This document shows, in pieces, positions 1 through 8,670 of a stretch of 64,000 bases of DNA (its first letter is position 1; the number at the start of each line of letters is the position of its first letter). Source of the DNA: Fibrobacter sp. (lineage in GTDB: Bacteria > Fibrobacterota > Fibrobacteria > Fibrobacterales > Fibrobacteraceae); assembly GCA_017412605.1 (NCBI GenBank), contig JAFPWY010000009.1, positions 398,207 through 462,206 of the forward strand, given 5' to 3'. Position numbers and translations under genes: made by a program. The notes beneath the pieces are model-generated. The model searched no databases. It had not been told where the DNA came from and worked only from the letters and a program-made list of their open reading frames with translations.

Positions 1-985
1 TGCTGGAACTCGAATGGTGATGGTGGTGTCCCCCACTCGAGCTGCTGGAACTGGCCACAGATTCTGTGCCGCTAGAACTGCTGGATGCAGGGCTATCGCT
101 CGAAGCCGGGGGTTCCGAACCTTCAGCGGGCTTGAGCTTATCACCCAGGACCTCTATCATCTTTTCGGCATAGCGCTTGCCGAAATCGCGGTATTCCTGC
201 GAGGTGAAATGCACATTCTGGCCATCGCCCAAGGCCTGGTTGAAACCTTCCGAAGAGATGACATAGAAATTGTTGGATTGCTGCGGAAGCTTTGCGATAT
301 TGTTGTTGGCTCCGCTGCTCACGCCGCTACGCAGGACTTCGCCCGCAAGGAACGGAATATCGTTTCCAAGACCCAAATCCTTGATAATGTTGTCGTAGAC
401 CTTCTTGACCGCAGAAGGCCAGCCGCCGTCGCCGGCATCTGTTTCGCCCTGGTGGAAGATAATGCCCTTGATAACGCCGTCTTCCTGAGCCTTCTTGGCC
501 ATCTCGATCAAACGGCCGTAGGGGTTACCGCCATAAGCATTGATACGCTGAATCATCCAGCTCTGGCCCTGCTGCGAACTGACATAACTTTTATAGTTAT
601 CCTTGTCGAACAGCTTGATGCTGCAGCCGGCCACCGCGACAGAGATGATACCCACCTTAATCTTGGAATCCGTCTTTTCGACCATGGTGCGGCCAAAGTA
701 ATCGGCCGGGCCAAGTTTCGCCCCCTGACAGTGAGCCAGCGGCGGAACGGCCTTAATCCATTTTCCCTTGGACGCCCCCTGGTTACAGGACCCGCCATCA
801 GCCGACCAGAGCAACTGGAAGCGTTCGTCAACGTTCTTATCCTCGTTGCCGATATCGCCCTGGCCTTCCATGTTGGACTGGCCAAAAGCGAGATAGATGT
901 GGAAATTAGGATCGGGGGCTGCAAACGTAGATGCTGTCATAAGGGCCACTCCGATTAATGATCCCATGATATTGATTTTTTTCAT
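1..985 (-). CDS. Carbohydrate esterase family 6 acetyl xylan esterase, 3' end outside window
   Basis: Secreted SGNH-type esterase that probably removes acetyl groups from xylan. The 328 visible residues begin with a signal peptide ending near TFAAP. The nucleophile block GQSNMEG is at residues 35-41, HQGETD at about 178-183, and a C-terminal VHFTSQEYRDFG carries the likely catalytic His. After about residue 285 the protein becomes a Pro/Ser linker, then a Ser run with GGHHHHH before leaving the window, so another domain (CBM or sorting domain) probably follows. The ATG at 985 has a GGAG ribosome site about 6 nt upstream. A TATATTTC box at 1051-1058 may be its promoter, giving a leader of about 65 nt. 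Family assignment rests on motifs only. Confidence 0.85.
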   Translation of the reverse strand, partial: MKKINIMGSLIGVALMTASTFAAPDPNFHIYLAFGQSNMEGQGDIGNEDKNVDERFQLLWSADGGSCNQGASKGKWIKAVPPLAHCQGAKLGPADYFGRTMVEKTDSKIKVGIISVAVAGCSIKLFDKDNYKSYVSSQQGQSWMIQRINAYGGNPYGRLIEMAKKAQEDGVIKGIIFHQGETDAGDGGWPSAVKKVYDNIIKDLGLGNDIPFLAGEVLRSGVSSGANNNIAKLPQQSNNFYVISSEGFNQALGDGQNVHFTSQEYRDFGKRYAEKMIEVLGDKLKPAEGSEPPASSDSPASSSSSGTESVASSSSSSGGHHHHHSSSS

Positions 986-1205
986 TTTTTCTCCAACAAG
1001 CGCACACCACCCCAACACGGAGCTGTTCAAGCATGCGCTCCCAACAGTATGAAATATACCCTAAAAAAAGGAAATCAAAGCGAAATTCGTCATTTTTCCC
1101 ATTGCAATTACGCAATAACATGCTGTTTCGCCTACCTTTTTTGCAGTTTTTTAACATAATCCAGGCCGTTATATTATTTATATTCCCTAAAAAACGAGGC
1201 TTTTC

Positions 1206-1709
1206 ATGAAAAACAAAATTTTTGCAGCATCCATCATGTCACTCGCCCTTCTCTTCGGTGCATGTTCCAGCGACGAAGAAGAGGAATCCCTTGCCGACAA
1301 GTGCAAGGGAGGGGACGATGCTTCCTGCCTGATCGGAACCTGGCAGGGGCTCGCCATCCAGGACGCCGCGCTCGACTACAATGTCGTTATAGATTTCACC
1401 ACCGGACCGGGAACGCTCATCATCAATGAAGACGGTACCTTCACGTACACCTTCGCCACGGCCGTAAGTTCCATGAGGTACACAACCTGCGGCGGAATGC
1501 AAAATTCCGGAAAATGGACATTCGACAGCGCAACCAAAACATTCTCCATCAAGGGTATTGTTGGCGAACCGTGCACCGAAGCGGCATCGGCAATCGTAAG
1601 GGCCAATGCGACCGACTTGACATTCAGCAAGCCGATTTTCCAGATAGGAGAAGACATTCAATCGGCCTCCCAACCCATCGAATACTTCAAGCGTGTCGGA
1701 GAGCTGTAA
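1206..1709 (+). CDS. Lipoprotein with lipocalin-like fold, function unknown
   Basis: Putative lipoprotein of 167 residues. The signal peptide ends in the lipobox LFGAC, with the lipidated Cys at residue 20, followed by an acidic stretch (SSDEEEE). The mature part has a CLIGTWQG motif and alternating beta-type sequence (TGPGTLIINEDGTFTYTF, SGKWTFD) like lipocalin-like small lipoproteins. Four further Cys could form disulfides. The ATG has a GAGG site upstream, and TATATTCCCTAAAA just before it may be the promoter region. It stands alone, and the next operon converges on it. No specific function can be assigned. Confidence 0.75.
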   Translation: MKNKIFAASIMSLALLFGACSSDEEEESLADKCKGGDDASCLIGTWQGLAIQDAALDYNVVIDFTTGPGTLIINEDGTFTYTFATAVSSMRYTTCGGMQNSGKWTFDSATKTFSIKGIVGEPCTEAASAIVRANATDLTFSKPIFQIGEDIQSASQPIEYFKRVGEL

Positions 1710-1747
1710 CAAGTCTCGACACGTAACCAGGAATCAGCAAAAAAAAT

Positions 1748-2473
1748 CTAGGCTAAAAGGCGACGCACGACCTGCAGGAGCACCCTCAGGCCGTACGTAA
1801 AGACGTTCAGGTGCGACTTTTCATCGCCATAGTGCGTCGGGATAGGCAGTTCAGCCATCGGGCATCCGGCCACATCCGCCTTGGAGATAATTTCAAGGTC
1901 TATATCGAAGCTGCAGCTCAGTTTTTCCAAGTCGAGCGTCTTGAGGAAAGCCGTCGAGTACACCAGGAATCCGCTGTGCCTGTCCGTCAACGGCTGGCTG
2001 AACGCGAGGTTCTCGATTGCCGTCAAGATGGTACCGCCGATGCGCTTGTGCAGAGGCATCCCCCCGTCCTTGGCTTCGCCCTCGACAGCCATGCGCGAAC
2101 CCTGGAGCAAAGCCAGGTCGTGTATCGTCATGGCCGCAAAGAACTCGCCCAACTGTTCACCGGGATACTGGCCGTCGCCATGCAGGCAGGCCACATACTT
2201 CGCACCGGAAGCAATCCCCTCGGCAAGCCCCTTCTTGACCACGGCACCATAGCCCTGGTTCTTTTCGAAGCGAATATAGCGGAGGATGTTCTTCTCGTGA
2301 GTCTGCTCCCGGAACTTTTCAAACACCTCCTGGGTCTTGTCGGTAGAGCCGTCGTCAATAACAAGCACGCGGGAGCGTTTCCAGACCGCAGGACGGATAC
2401 TTTCCAACGTCTTCGCTAGAGTCTTTTCTACGTTGTACGCAGGAATGAATATAAAGGAATCAATCGGCGGCAT
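1748..2473 (-). CDS. Glycosyltransferase family 2, dolichyl-phosphate mannose synthase-like
   Basis: Cytoplasmic family 2 glycosyltransferase of 241 residues. It has the GT-A nucleotide-binding motif VLVIDDGSTDKT near residue 36 and CLHGDGQYPGE near residue 95, which replaces the usual DxD metal site as in DPM1-like bacterial enzymes. There is no clear membrane anchor. The ATG at 2473 overlaps the end of the upstream epimerase gene by 14 nt, so the two are probably translationally coupled. With the ArnA-like partner it may transfer a sugar to a polyprenyl phosphate or an envelope glycan. The substrate is unknown. Confidence 0.85.
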   Translation of the reverse strand: MPPIDSFIFIPAYNVEKTLAKTLESIRPAVWKRSRVLVIDDGSTDKTQEVFEKFREQTHEKNILRYIRFEKNQGYGAVVKKGLAEGIASGAKYVACLHGDGQYPGEQLGEFFAAMTIHDLALLQGSRMAVEGEAKDGGMPLHKRIGGTILTAIENLAFSQPLTDRHSGFLVYSTAFLKTLDLEKLSCSFDIDLEIISKADVAGCPMAELPIPTHYGDEKSHLNVFTYGLRVLLQVVRRLLA

Positions 2474-3506
2474 TGCTATAGTGTCCTATAAACCAATTCA
2501 AGGATTCCTCAATGGCGACATCCAGCGGAACTTGGGCCCGGAACCCGAGCAGTCGCTCCGCCTTCTTCACAGACGGCAAGCGGCGCATGGAATCGTCGTA
2601 GCCCTTGCCATAAAAAGCATCGCCGTCCACCACTTCCGGAGCAGGAAGCGATTCGAGCGGGACACCCTTCAGGCGCGCATAAATCCGGCGCATGCGTTCA
2701 GCCAGTTCCGCAACGGAGACCTCGTTGTCCAGGTTCCCAACGTTGAAGGCCTGCGAATACGCATTCTCCTGTGCGGCAAAAAGAGCAAACAAAAAATCAA
2801 TCGCATCGAACACCGAGGTGAATGTCCGGCGGGCCTTGCCCCCGTTGACCAACTTCAGCGGTTCACCGCGCACGAGCGCAGTGGAGAAACTCGCAAGCAC
2901 CCTGGGAATACCCTCGCCGTCGACACCCGGCATAAAGTCCATGTAAGGACCCACGAAGTTGAACGGACGAACAACCGTCCAGCGCAACCCATCGAGCCCA
3001 GCAATAAAGCGTTCCGTAAGCAGTTTCGCGGTAGCATAGCTCCAGCGGCTAGACGAGACCGGCCCAAACACAAAGCCCGTCGCATCCTCGTCCAGCTCTC
3101 CGGAATCCTCGAGCGTCCTGCCGTACACCTCCGAAGTGGAGAAGTGGATAAGCCAGGCTCCCGACTGGGCACAAGCACAGGCCAGTGCCGCCGGATGGTC
3201 GTAATTGCTGCGGATGACAGCAGGGGCCTCGGACATGTAGCGGCTAGGCGTGCATATCGCCGCAAGATTTATCACCACGGGAAATTGAGCGAGGCGTTCT
3301 ACAATTCGCGGATCGGCAAGGTCCGCATTCAAGAACTCACAGCGTTCATCGTTTAAACGATGCTGGATACGGTAGAAATCAATATCGACACCGAACACGC
3401 GCCACTTGGTACGGCACAAGACGGCATCCAGCAGATGACTACCTATAAAACCACCGCAGCCGACTATGGCTACGGTGATGCTAGAATCGTTAAACTGCAG
3501 GGGCAA
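2460..3506 (-). CDS. NAD-dependent epimerase/dehydratase, ArnA C-domain-like
   Basis: Extended short-chain dehydrogenase of 348 residues acting on nucleotide sugars. The Rossmann motif GCGGFIG lies near residue 16, the STSEVYG strand is present, and the catalytic YATAK (YxxxK) follows. RPFNFVGPYMD and the later GGKARRTFTSVFDA resemble the UDP-glucuronate decarboxylase domain of ArnA. The start is a TTG two bases after the TAG stop of the upstream lipoprotein, since no ATG lies near the N-terminus. It is the middle gene of a three-gene operon with the lipoprotein and GT2 enzyme. UDP-xylose or 4-keto-sugar synthesis is plausible but not proven. Confidence 0.83.
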   Translation of the reverse strand: MPLQFNDSSITVAIVGCGGFIGSHLLDAVLCRTKWRVFGVDIDFYRIQHRLNDERCEFLNADLADPRIVERLAQFPVVINLAAICTPSRYMSEAPAVIRSNYDHPAALACACAQSGAWLIHFSTSEVYGRTLEDSGELDEDATGFVFGPVSSSRWSYATAKLLTERFIAGLDGLRWTVVRPFNFVGPYMDFMPGVDGEGIPRVLASFSTALVRGEPLKLVNGGKARRTFTSVFDAIDFLFALFAAQENAYSQAFNVGNLDNEVSVAELAERMRRIYARLKGVPLESLPAPEVVDGDAFYGKGYDDSMRRLPSVKKAERLLGFRAQVPLDVAIEESLNWFIGHYSNAAD

Positions 3507-3508
3507 AA

Positions 3509-3979
3509 CTACTCCGTGACAGTGAACTTACCAGACTTCCCCAGCTTATTGGTCTTGGAGTAGGGGACCACCTGGATGAAAGCTTCGTTGGATGCTTTCA
3601 CGCCCAGGGAGGCATCGAGCTTAACTTCCTGCTCATAGCAAGTCTTGCCGTCGGGATTCTTCTCGCCAGCAGACTCGTTGATGAGTTCGGTACCCGGATC
3701 TTCGTCGTTTGCACGATACTTGAAAACGAACTGCGGACCGGCGAGGCTTTCATCGGCACCGTAAACGACCTTGATCGTCGCGCCGATCTTGAAGGACTCA
3801 CCACCCTTCGGGTAGACAACAACCACACCGCTTTCCGTGGTGCAATCAAACTTCTCCGCACCATTGTCTGAAGAAGAAGTGGGCTTTTCATCCTTCGGAG
3901 AAGTCGAAGAAGATTCATCGTCAGAGCAAGCCCAGAAAGCCAGCGAGGTGGCCAAAAGTGCAACATATGCTAATTTCAT
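3509..3979 (-). CDS. Lipoprotein with Kre9/Knh1-like beta domain
   Basis: Putative lipoprotein of 156 residues with lipobox AFWAC (Cys about residue 18) and a Ser/Thr/Asp-rich linker. The domain contains VVVVYPKGGESFKIGATIKV, reminiscent of the Kre9/Knh1 or Ser-Thr-rich GPI-anchored domain found in bacterial surface proteins, and ends KSGKFTVTE. Two Cys (CTTESG, KTCYEQ) may pair. A GAGG site precedes the ATG. It heads the operon with the epimerase and GT2 enzyme, which suggests an envelope-glycan context. The exact role is unknown. Confidence 0.75.
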   Translation of the reverse strand: MKLAYVALLATSLAFWACSDDESSSTSPKDEKPTSSSDNGAEKFDCTTESGVVVVYPKGGESFKIGATIKVVYGADESLAGPQFVFKYRANDEDPGTELINESAGEKNPDGKTCYEQEVKLDASLGVKASNEAFIQVVPYSKTNKLGKSGKFTVTE

Positions 3980-4012
3980 ATTTTTACCTCTTTTTTCAGA
4001 AATTTTAAAAAA

Positions 4013-4657
4013 TTAAAGCTGACGCATCAGCGGAGTTTCCGCCAAAATCTCGTTTGAAATCCTGCGGACCAGCTTGCCCCAGACTTCCTCGCCCGGGACG
4101 AAGTCCTGGCTCTCTTCCAGGATATCAATCTTTCCGAAGGCGACTTCCTTCTTGGTGTCCATGGAGTAAATGGTATAGCCAGCATAGGCCTGCACGCCAT
4201 AGAAGTAGACCTTGTTGCCGTTATGACGCTTGACCGAGACATGCCTGTTAAACGTGAGGCCCGAGATCGTGACGACGATGCCCTTGAGTTCCGGGAACTT
4301 ATCCGGCTTCGGGTTGGACACCATAAAATCCATGTATCCCTTCATCGACTTCTTGGTACGGGTGAAATTGCCCGACCTGGACACCTCGGGAAGCGCATTG
4401 ACCTCGAGGCCAGACATGCCGACCATATTCTGGGTCAACTGCGGCAGGAACCAGTCGTTGAACTTGCCAACATAGTCCGGCAGCGCCTTGGTGAAGTCGT
4501 TGCCGTTCTGGACTTTAAGGTCCAGGACATAGACAGTCAAGCCAGAGGGGGGAGTCTTCCATTCGGGGTTGACCTGCTTGTGCAGCCCGCCCTGGGCGCA
4601 ACCGGCAAACAAAGCAACTACCAACGAACAAAAAAAGAGTGTTAAAATTTTTTTCAT
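4013..4657 (-). CDS. Lipoprotein, function unknown
   Basis: Putative lipoprotein of 214 residues. I chose the ATG at 4657 because an AGGAAGGA ribosome site sits just upstream and the protein then begins with a proper signal peptide (MKKILTLFF...) and lipobox LFAGC. A longer frame from 4726 would add 23 residues with no signal character. The mature part is mixed alpha/beta, with GIVVTISGLTFNRHVSV, YGVQAYAGYTIYSMD and a final EEVWGKLVRRISNEIL helix. I do not recognise the family. It is separated from the next operon by about 30 nt and may be transcribed alone. Confidence 0.75.
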   Translation of the reverse strand: MKKILTLFFCSLVVALFAGCAQGGLHKQVNPEWKTPPSGLTVYVLDLKVQNGNDFTKALPDYVGKFNDWFLPQLTQNMVGMSGLEVNALPEVSRSGNFTRTKKSMKGYMDFMVSNPKPDKFPELKGIVVTISGLTFNRHVSVKRHNGNKVYFYGVQAYAGYTIYSMDTKKEVAFGKIDILEESQDFVPGEEVWGKLVRRISNEILAETPLMRQL

Positions 4658-4875
4658 AAGATTCCTTCCTAAAATCTTTTCGCAAAGATAGCTTTTTGTA
4701 AACAACGTAGGGAAAGGCCAAACCATTTACATCCCGTCTGCGCAACAATACTGCCTTTTTGAACAGCACCTACATTACCCCATTTACACGAAATATTTCT
4801 CCGTCCCTCCGAATCAGGACTTCATGATTACGGACAAACACCTTTGCGGGAGTCTGTAGGAACTCATTATAACCT

Positions 4876-4903
4876 AAAAAAAGCCCCCCAAAGGGGGACT
4901 TAG
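4876..4903 (-). terminator. Rho-independent terminator of the calcium-repeat protein gene
   Basis: Read on the minus strand, a 9-bp stem (AAGTCCCCC with GGGGGGCTT, one G-U pair) with a TTT loop is followed by a run of T. It lies about 20 nt after the stop codon of the 1061-residue protein gene. Confidence 0.85.
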
Positions 4904-4921
4904 TGTATTAGTTAGAACGGA

Positions 4922-7900
4922 TTAATAAATGTCGTCGTCGTTGTCCCAATAGTATCTAATATCGAACTTGTAACCCGTATGAATATCGCCACCGCAAATG
5001 TCACCGCATACTCCATCTGTATCATCGTATTTGGCCCCATCATTAGCATCGAGGTTATTAATATCCTTTCCTTGTCCAATAAGGAATCTATTCATGCCTT
5101 CTTTTGGAGCACTACCGCTGCGACCAGTTCCATAGACCCAGGCCGAGCCGTCTTTATTCACCATATTCGCATACGGCCAACTAATCTTTTTAGTAAAGTT
5201 TAGTTTTGGGTAATCAGATTCAATATGAATTTCCAAACACATCCCATCTTTGCCAATACTCAAATCTTTCCTGCCAGCGTCAGGCTTCTGATCATCTCCT
5301 GGATCATACTTTTCAGAAAGGAATAACACCGTGTTTCCTGCTTCGTCACCTCCAGCCATATAATCATGCACACTCCAAGCAAAAAGCGCAGGAGTTGCCC
5401 CACAGTCTGAATCAAAGAGACGAACATCCGACCAAATGTCAGCTCGATGACCACCTTCAAGATTGTGCTCGCCCCCCCAGTCAAGGAAGCTAATCTCTAA
5501 ATGGAGGCGCCCTACGTTACGGAACTTTTCTTCCGTCCCTTTGGAGAACACCTTAACCGGATTGGTTGCATCGCCTTCTATGGTATAGGCATATACACGA
5601 TAGCAGTAATAAGGAGCGCCTTTTGTAACATTGTCGACATACCTAGTGGAATCAGCACTAAAAGCAAACACATCAAATGAATCATAAGTAACACCGTTCT
5701 CTATTTTCTTCTTGTTATCGATAGTTTCCGGCAATTGATTGTTCTCCGGCACGCCATGTTGTCCGATTTTTTTAGCACGCAAGATGACAAACCCTTTCAC
5801 GCGGCTATCCTTCGGTCGGTCAAAGTTTACGATAATGTTTTCTCGATCTGCAGTTTTTCCGAGTGTTAAGTTCGTCGGAGGAAGCAAAGCCGAAGTAATT
5901 GACAATGTGAAAGTCTTGGTGTTCACTTCGTCTTCGGATTTCACTTCAATCTGGATTCTCGTGGTATCCATTATCGAAAGAAATTTCGGAGTCCGGAAGG
6001 AGTAGACTCTCTTTCCGCTCTTTTCAGTCGGTTCCACATACTGCATCGTTTCATCCGTTATAAGCTTCACCCACGCAACCCTTTTCGCATTGGGGACAAC
6101 GTTGATAAATGCATACGGAGCCTGGACAAAGACATCGAAGCTGTCAGTACGAGCAAGCGCCGCGGAATCCTTGCTCAACAGAGCCGTAGAATCCACCATC
6201 AACGAATCGGCAAATACTTGAAGAATCGAAAGAGAAGCATCTTCAAACATCGGACGCTTGGTCGGTTCCGGGTCTTTCTTGTCGTTCAATCCGTCACCAT
6301 CCGTATCTTCGTTCGTCGGATCTGTATAAATCTTGGTTTTGGATTTGCCCTTAGTCCAGCCAGTGATTTCATCGTAATCCGACAATCCGTCGCCATCGGA
6401 ATCCACCTTCTTGTCGTCCGTTCCGAACAGGTGTTCCGTCGGGAGAGGAACCCCATCGTGATCCTGGTCCTTGCTGTAGAAGATATGCACAGCATCTCCT
6501 GCACCTACGAAGATCTCTTCCAAATCGTAGGAAGCATGGGAGATTGCGTATAAATCCATAGCGCTAAGTCCCTTTTTGATGTCGGCAGCACGCTGGATTG
6601 TAACATACCACATGGCACTATCTTTCAGGTTGAACTTGTATCCATCAATGGAGGTCAGCCCATAAAGTTTCTTTTTCGAAGCCCCCTTAACCGAATCCTG
6701 CTCGAAATCCACGTGGGCATTGCGTAACAGTTCTGCGAGGGAAGTCTGTGCATACTGGTCATCACTTCCCTTGTTGTCTGGATTGTAGCGGTAATTCGTT
6801 GCGACATGATACCTTGCCGACGAGTTTCCTGTTGACCCAGGACCATAATCAATAGTAATGTCGGCTGTCTTAGCGGCAACCTTCGTATAAGCTTCGGTGA
6901 AATCGTCGTTGTCTTTGCCAAAGGTTATTGTTTGAGAAGGTGAGCCGAGCACGATGGAACTCGTATTGTAAATCAAGTTCTCAATTTTCTCGACCGCCAC
7001 GTTTTCATTACAGAAATTAGCCTCGACAGTTTCACCCGGCTTGAGCGTGGTTTTGCTCCAACCGCCCTCGCGATCCAAATCCGCAAGGATTTTTAATGTG
7101 CTTGTATCCTTGATGTCGAAAGTAGAGGCAGAAAGTTTTAAATCCTCGATGGTAAACGCAATATCGGAGGTGTTCTTGAGTTCCACCTGCATGCAGAGTG
7201 TCGCTCCTTCGATCTGGCTTCCTTCGCACTTTTCTTTGGCAATGGAGTTTTCATAGCTTTCAGTAACACTTTTTTCTTCAGAAGCCCCCCAGGTCATACC
7301 CGTGGAGCTGGTGTAGCTACCATTGTAACCGAGAGTAAAGCTCCCAGTATATGAGAATCCACCGAATTTACTCTCTGCATCACGTTTCACTGTAAAACTA
7401 TGACTTGTTGAAAATTCCCAAGCGTTCATAATTTCTGCACTACGGGTTTGCTCGTAACTCGTAGAAGTCGTCCTGGAAACTTCCCGGCCTTCCGTGATGG
7501 TTTCACTTTCTGATTTTCCTTCCGATGTCGTTATGTTGAGCGTTATGCTAGGCGATTTTTTCAACGTTATCCCAAGCCCCGGCACATCGGCAATACGCGG
7601 ATTGAACTTGGTCGGATTCTTGGACGAATACATACCATCGGCGAGTTCCTCGCCATCGCTCCAGCCATCGCCATCCGTATCGGCAGACCTTGGGTTCGTA
7701 TCGTACTTGTAAATTTCCTCAAGATCGGAAAGGCCATCACCGTCCTTGTCCTCATTGGCATCCATTTCGACAATTTCGATTTTCTTGATTTCGGAAAGTT
7801 TGAACTTATGTTTCCCTGTCGTGATGCCTTCATCAACCATCACGGTCATCGTTTCCTTGCTCTTGTCCTTGAGAGTAAACTTCACTTGGTCAATTTTCGA

Positions 7901-8107
7901 AAGCTTGATTGCCTTTTGTTTAGCCTTTCCAGAGAAGTCAATCTCTTTCTTTTCCGCTTTTCCGGAGAATGTCAGGCTATCAATCGTCGTCAGGTTCAGG
8001 CTTGTCGAAGGCTTTTTCCCACCACCGGTATATATATCAATAACGCCGGCCATGCTAAGCGAAGCCGAAACCACAAAAAGAGCTGAAATTTTTTGAATCG
8101 TTCTCAT
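4922..8107 (-). CDS. Large secreted TSP3/calcium-repeat protein with binary-toxin-B-like central region
   Basis: Secreted protein of 1061 residues with signal peptide 1-20. Residues 38-114 hold three copies of a short L-x-x-I-x-x-(I/V/L)-x-F motif. Residues 118-155 are calcium-binding DxDxDG repeats of thrombospondin type 3 kind. Residues about 176-290 are Ser/Thr-rich with strongly alternating polar/apolar sequence (TITEGREVSRTTSTS, GGFSYTGSFTLGYNGSYTSS), resembling the region after the DxDxDG site in anthrax PA-type toxin B components. A second DxDxDG cluster is at 547-612, a fibronectin III-like domain at about 742-848, and an unrecognised Asp/Gly-rich domain at 866-1061. It follows a small secreted protein after 9 nt, so the two are probably one operon. 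Toxin similarity is inference by eye. Confidence 0.8.
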   Translation of the reverse strand: MRTIQKISALFVVSASLSMAGVIDIYTGGGKKPSTSLNLTTIDSLTFSGKAEKKEIDFSGKAKQKAIKLSKIDQVKFTLKDKSKETMTVMVDEGITTGKHKFKLSEIKKIEIVEMDANEDKDGDGLSDLEEIYKYDTNPRSADTDGDGWSDGEELADGMYSSKNPTKFNPRIADVPGLGITLKKSPSITLNITTSEGKSESETITEGREVSRTTSTSYEQTRSAEIMNAWEFSTSHSFTVKRDAESKFGGFSYTGSFTLGYNGSYTSSTGMTWGASEEKSVTESYENSIAKEKCEGSQIEGATLCMQVELKNTSDIAFTIEDLKLSASTFDIKDTSTLKILADLDREGGWSKTTLKPGETVEANFCNENVAVEKIENLIYNTSSIVLGSPSQTITFGKDNDDFTEAYTKVAAKTADITIDYGPGSTGNSSARYHVATNYRYNPDNKGSDDQYAQTSLAELLRNAHVDFEQDSVKGASKKKLYGLTSIDGYKFNLKDSAMWYVTIQRAADIKKGLSAMDLYAISHASYDLEEIFVGAGDAVHIFYSKDQDHDGVPLPTEHLFGTDDKKVDSDGDGLSDYDEITGWTKGKSKTKIYTDPTNEDTDGDGLNDKKDPEPTKRPMFEDASLSILQVFADSLMVDSTALLSKDSAALARTDSFDVFVQAPYAFINVVPNAKRVAWVKLITDETMQYVEPTEKSGKRVYSFRTPKFLSIMDTTRIQIEVKSEDEVNTKTFTLSITSALLPPTNLTLGKTADRENIIVNFDRPKDSRVKGFVILRAKKIGQHGVPENNQLPETIDNKKKIENGVTYDSFDVFAFSADSTRYVDNVTKGAPYYCYRVYAYTIEGDATNPVKVFSKGTEEKFRNVGRLHLEISFLDWGGEHNLEGGHRADIWSDVRLFDSDCGATPALFAWSVHDYMAGGDEAGNTVLFLSEKYDPGDDQKPDAGRKDLSIGKDGMCLEIHIESDYPKLNFTKKISWPYANMVNKDGSAWVYGTGRSGSAPKEGMNRFLIGQGKDINNLDANDGAKYDDTDGVCGDICGGDIHTGYKFDIRYYWDNDDDIY

Positions 8108-8116
8108 TGTTTACCC

Positions 8117-8539
8117 CTACTCCTTCACGTTAATCTTGAGAGTTGTAAGGTGGGCCCCCATTTGGACCCGCACCATATAGAAGCCGGAACGGAGACCGGG
8201 CTGGAGAACGTTCTCGCCCATCACGAGACTCGCGTTACGATAAATGCAATTTCCCAGGGCATCAAAAATCCGGACTGCCGAACGGCCATCCGGAACAACT
8301 ACAGACAAACTTGATGTACGGCGGTCCCAAGCCACCGATGCTCCCGGCATCAATTCCGACACAGGAATCGACGTCATACCAGATGAATCCTTCTTGTCGG
8401 CATCAAATGTTATTTTCGATACGGTTTCCACCCAGAAACGTTCAGTAGTGCCGTCAGCCTTGGTGACCTTGATAAGGTACGTTTTTTCAGCCAAGGCAAA
8501 GGCTGCTAAAATGAGCATGAAAAACACTAGTTTTTTCAT
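8117..8539 (-). CDS. Small secreted protein with C-terminal sorting-type domain
   Basis: Secreted protein of 140 residues with a clear signal peptide (residues 1-17). Residues about 20-45 include VETVSKITF, the same I-x-x-I-x-F pattern found three times at the N-terminus of the next gene product. The last 70 residues (SLSVVVPDGRSAVRIFDALG through GFYMVRVQ to KINVKE) look like the C-terminal beta domain of type IX-secreted or Fibrobacter extracellular proteins. A good AAGGAG site precedes the ATG. It is the first gene of a probable operon with the calcium-repeat protein (9-nt gap). Function unknown, possibly a surface partner of that protein. Confidence 0.75.
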   Translation of the reverse strand: MKKLVFFMLILAAFALAEKTYLIKVTKADGTTERFWVETVSKITFDADKKDSSGMTSIPVSELMPGASVAWDRRTSSLSVVVPDGRSAVRIFDALGNCIYRNASLVMGENVLQPGLRSGFYMVRVQMGAHLTTLKINVKE

Positions 8540-8602
8540 CTTTCAATTCTCCTTTATAGGACATTAACTCCTTGCATTCTAACAATTATTTTTGCATAGC
8601 TT

Positions 8603-8633
8603 AAAAAGCCATGCTATTTGTTAATAGCACGGC
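8603..8633 (-). terminator. Terminator after the two-TM membrane protein gene
   Basis: On the minus strand an 11-bp stem (GCCGTGCTATT with AATAGCATGGC, one G-U pair) and AACA loop precede TTTTT, about 40 nt after the stop of the 97-residue protein. Confidence 0.75.
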
Positions 8634-8670
8634 CTGTATTTTTTACTCATTAATTCGTATTAATAATTTT

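Noticed and set aside
1..60. His run taken as a vector tag or contamination
   Set aside because: Only five His, flanked on both sides by Ser-rich linker encoded in frame with the native gene; no vector-like sequence follows.
14..958. A 314-codon plus-strand frame at the left edge
   Set aside because: It is the complement of the CE6 esterase, which has a signal peptide, GQSNMEG and HQGETD motifs and a ribosome site.
906..1157. Small minus-strand frame upstream of the esterase
   Set aside because: It overlaps the esterase start out of frame, lacks a ribosome site and its peptide has no recognisable features.
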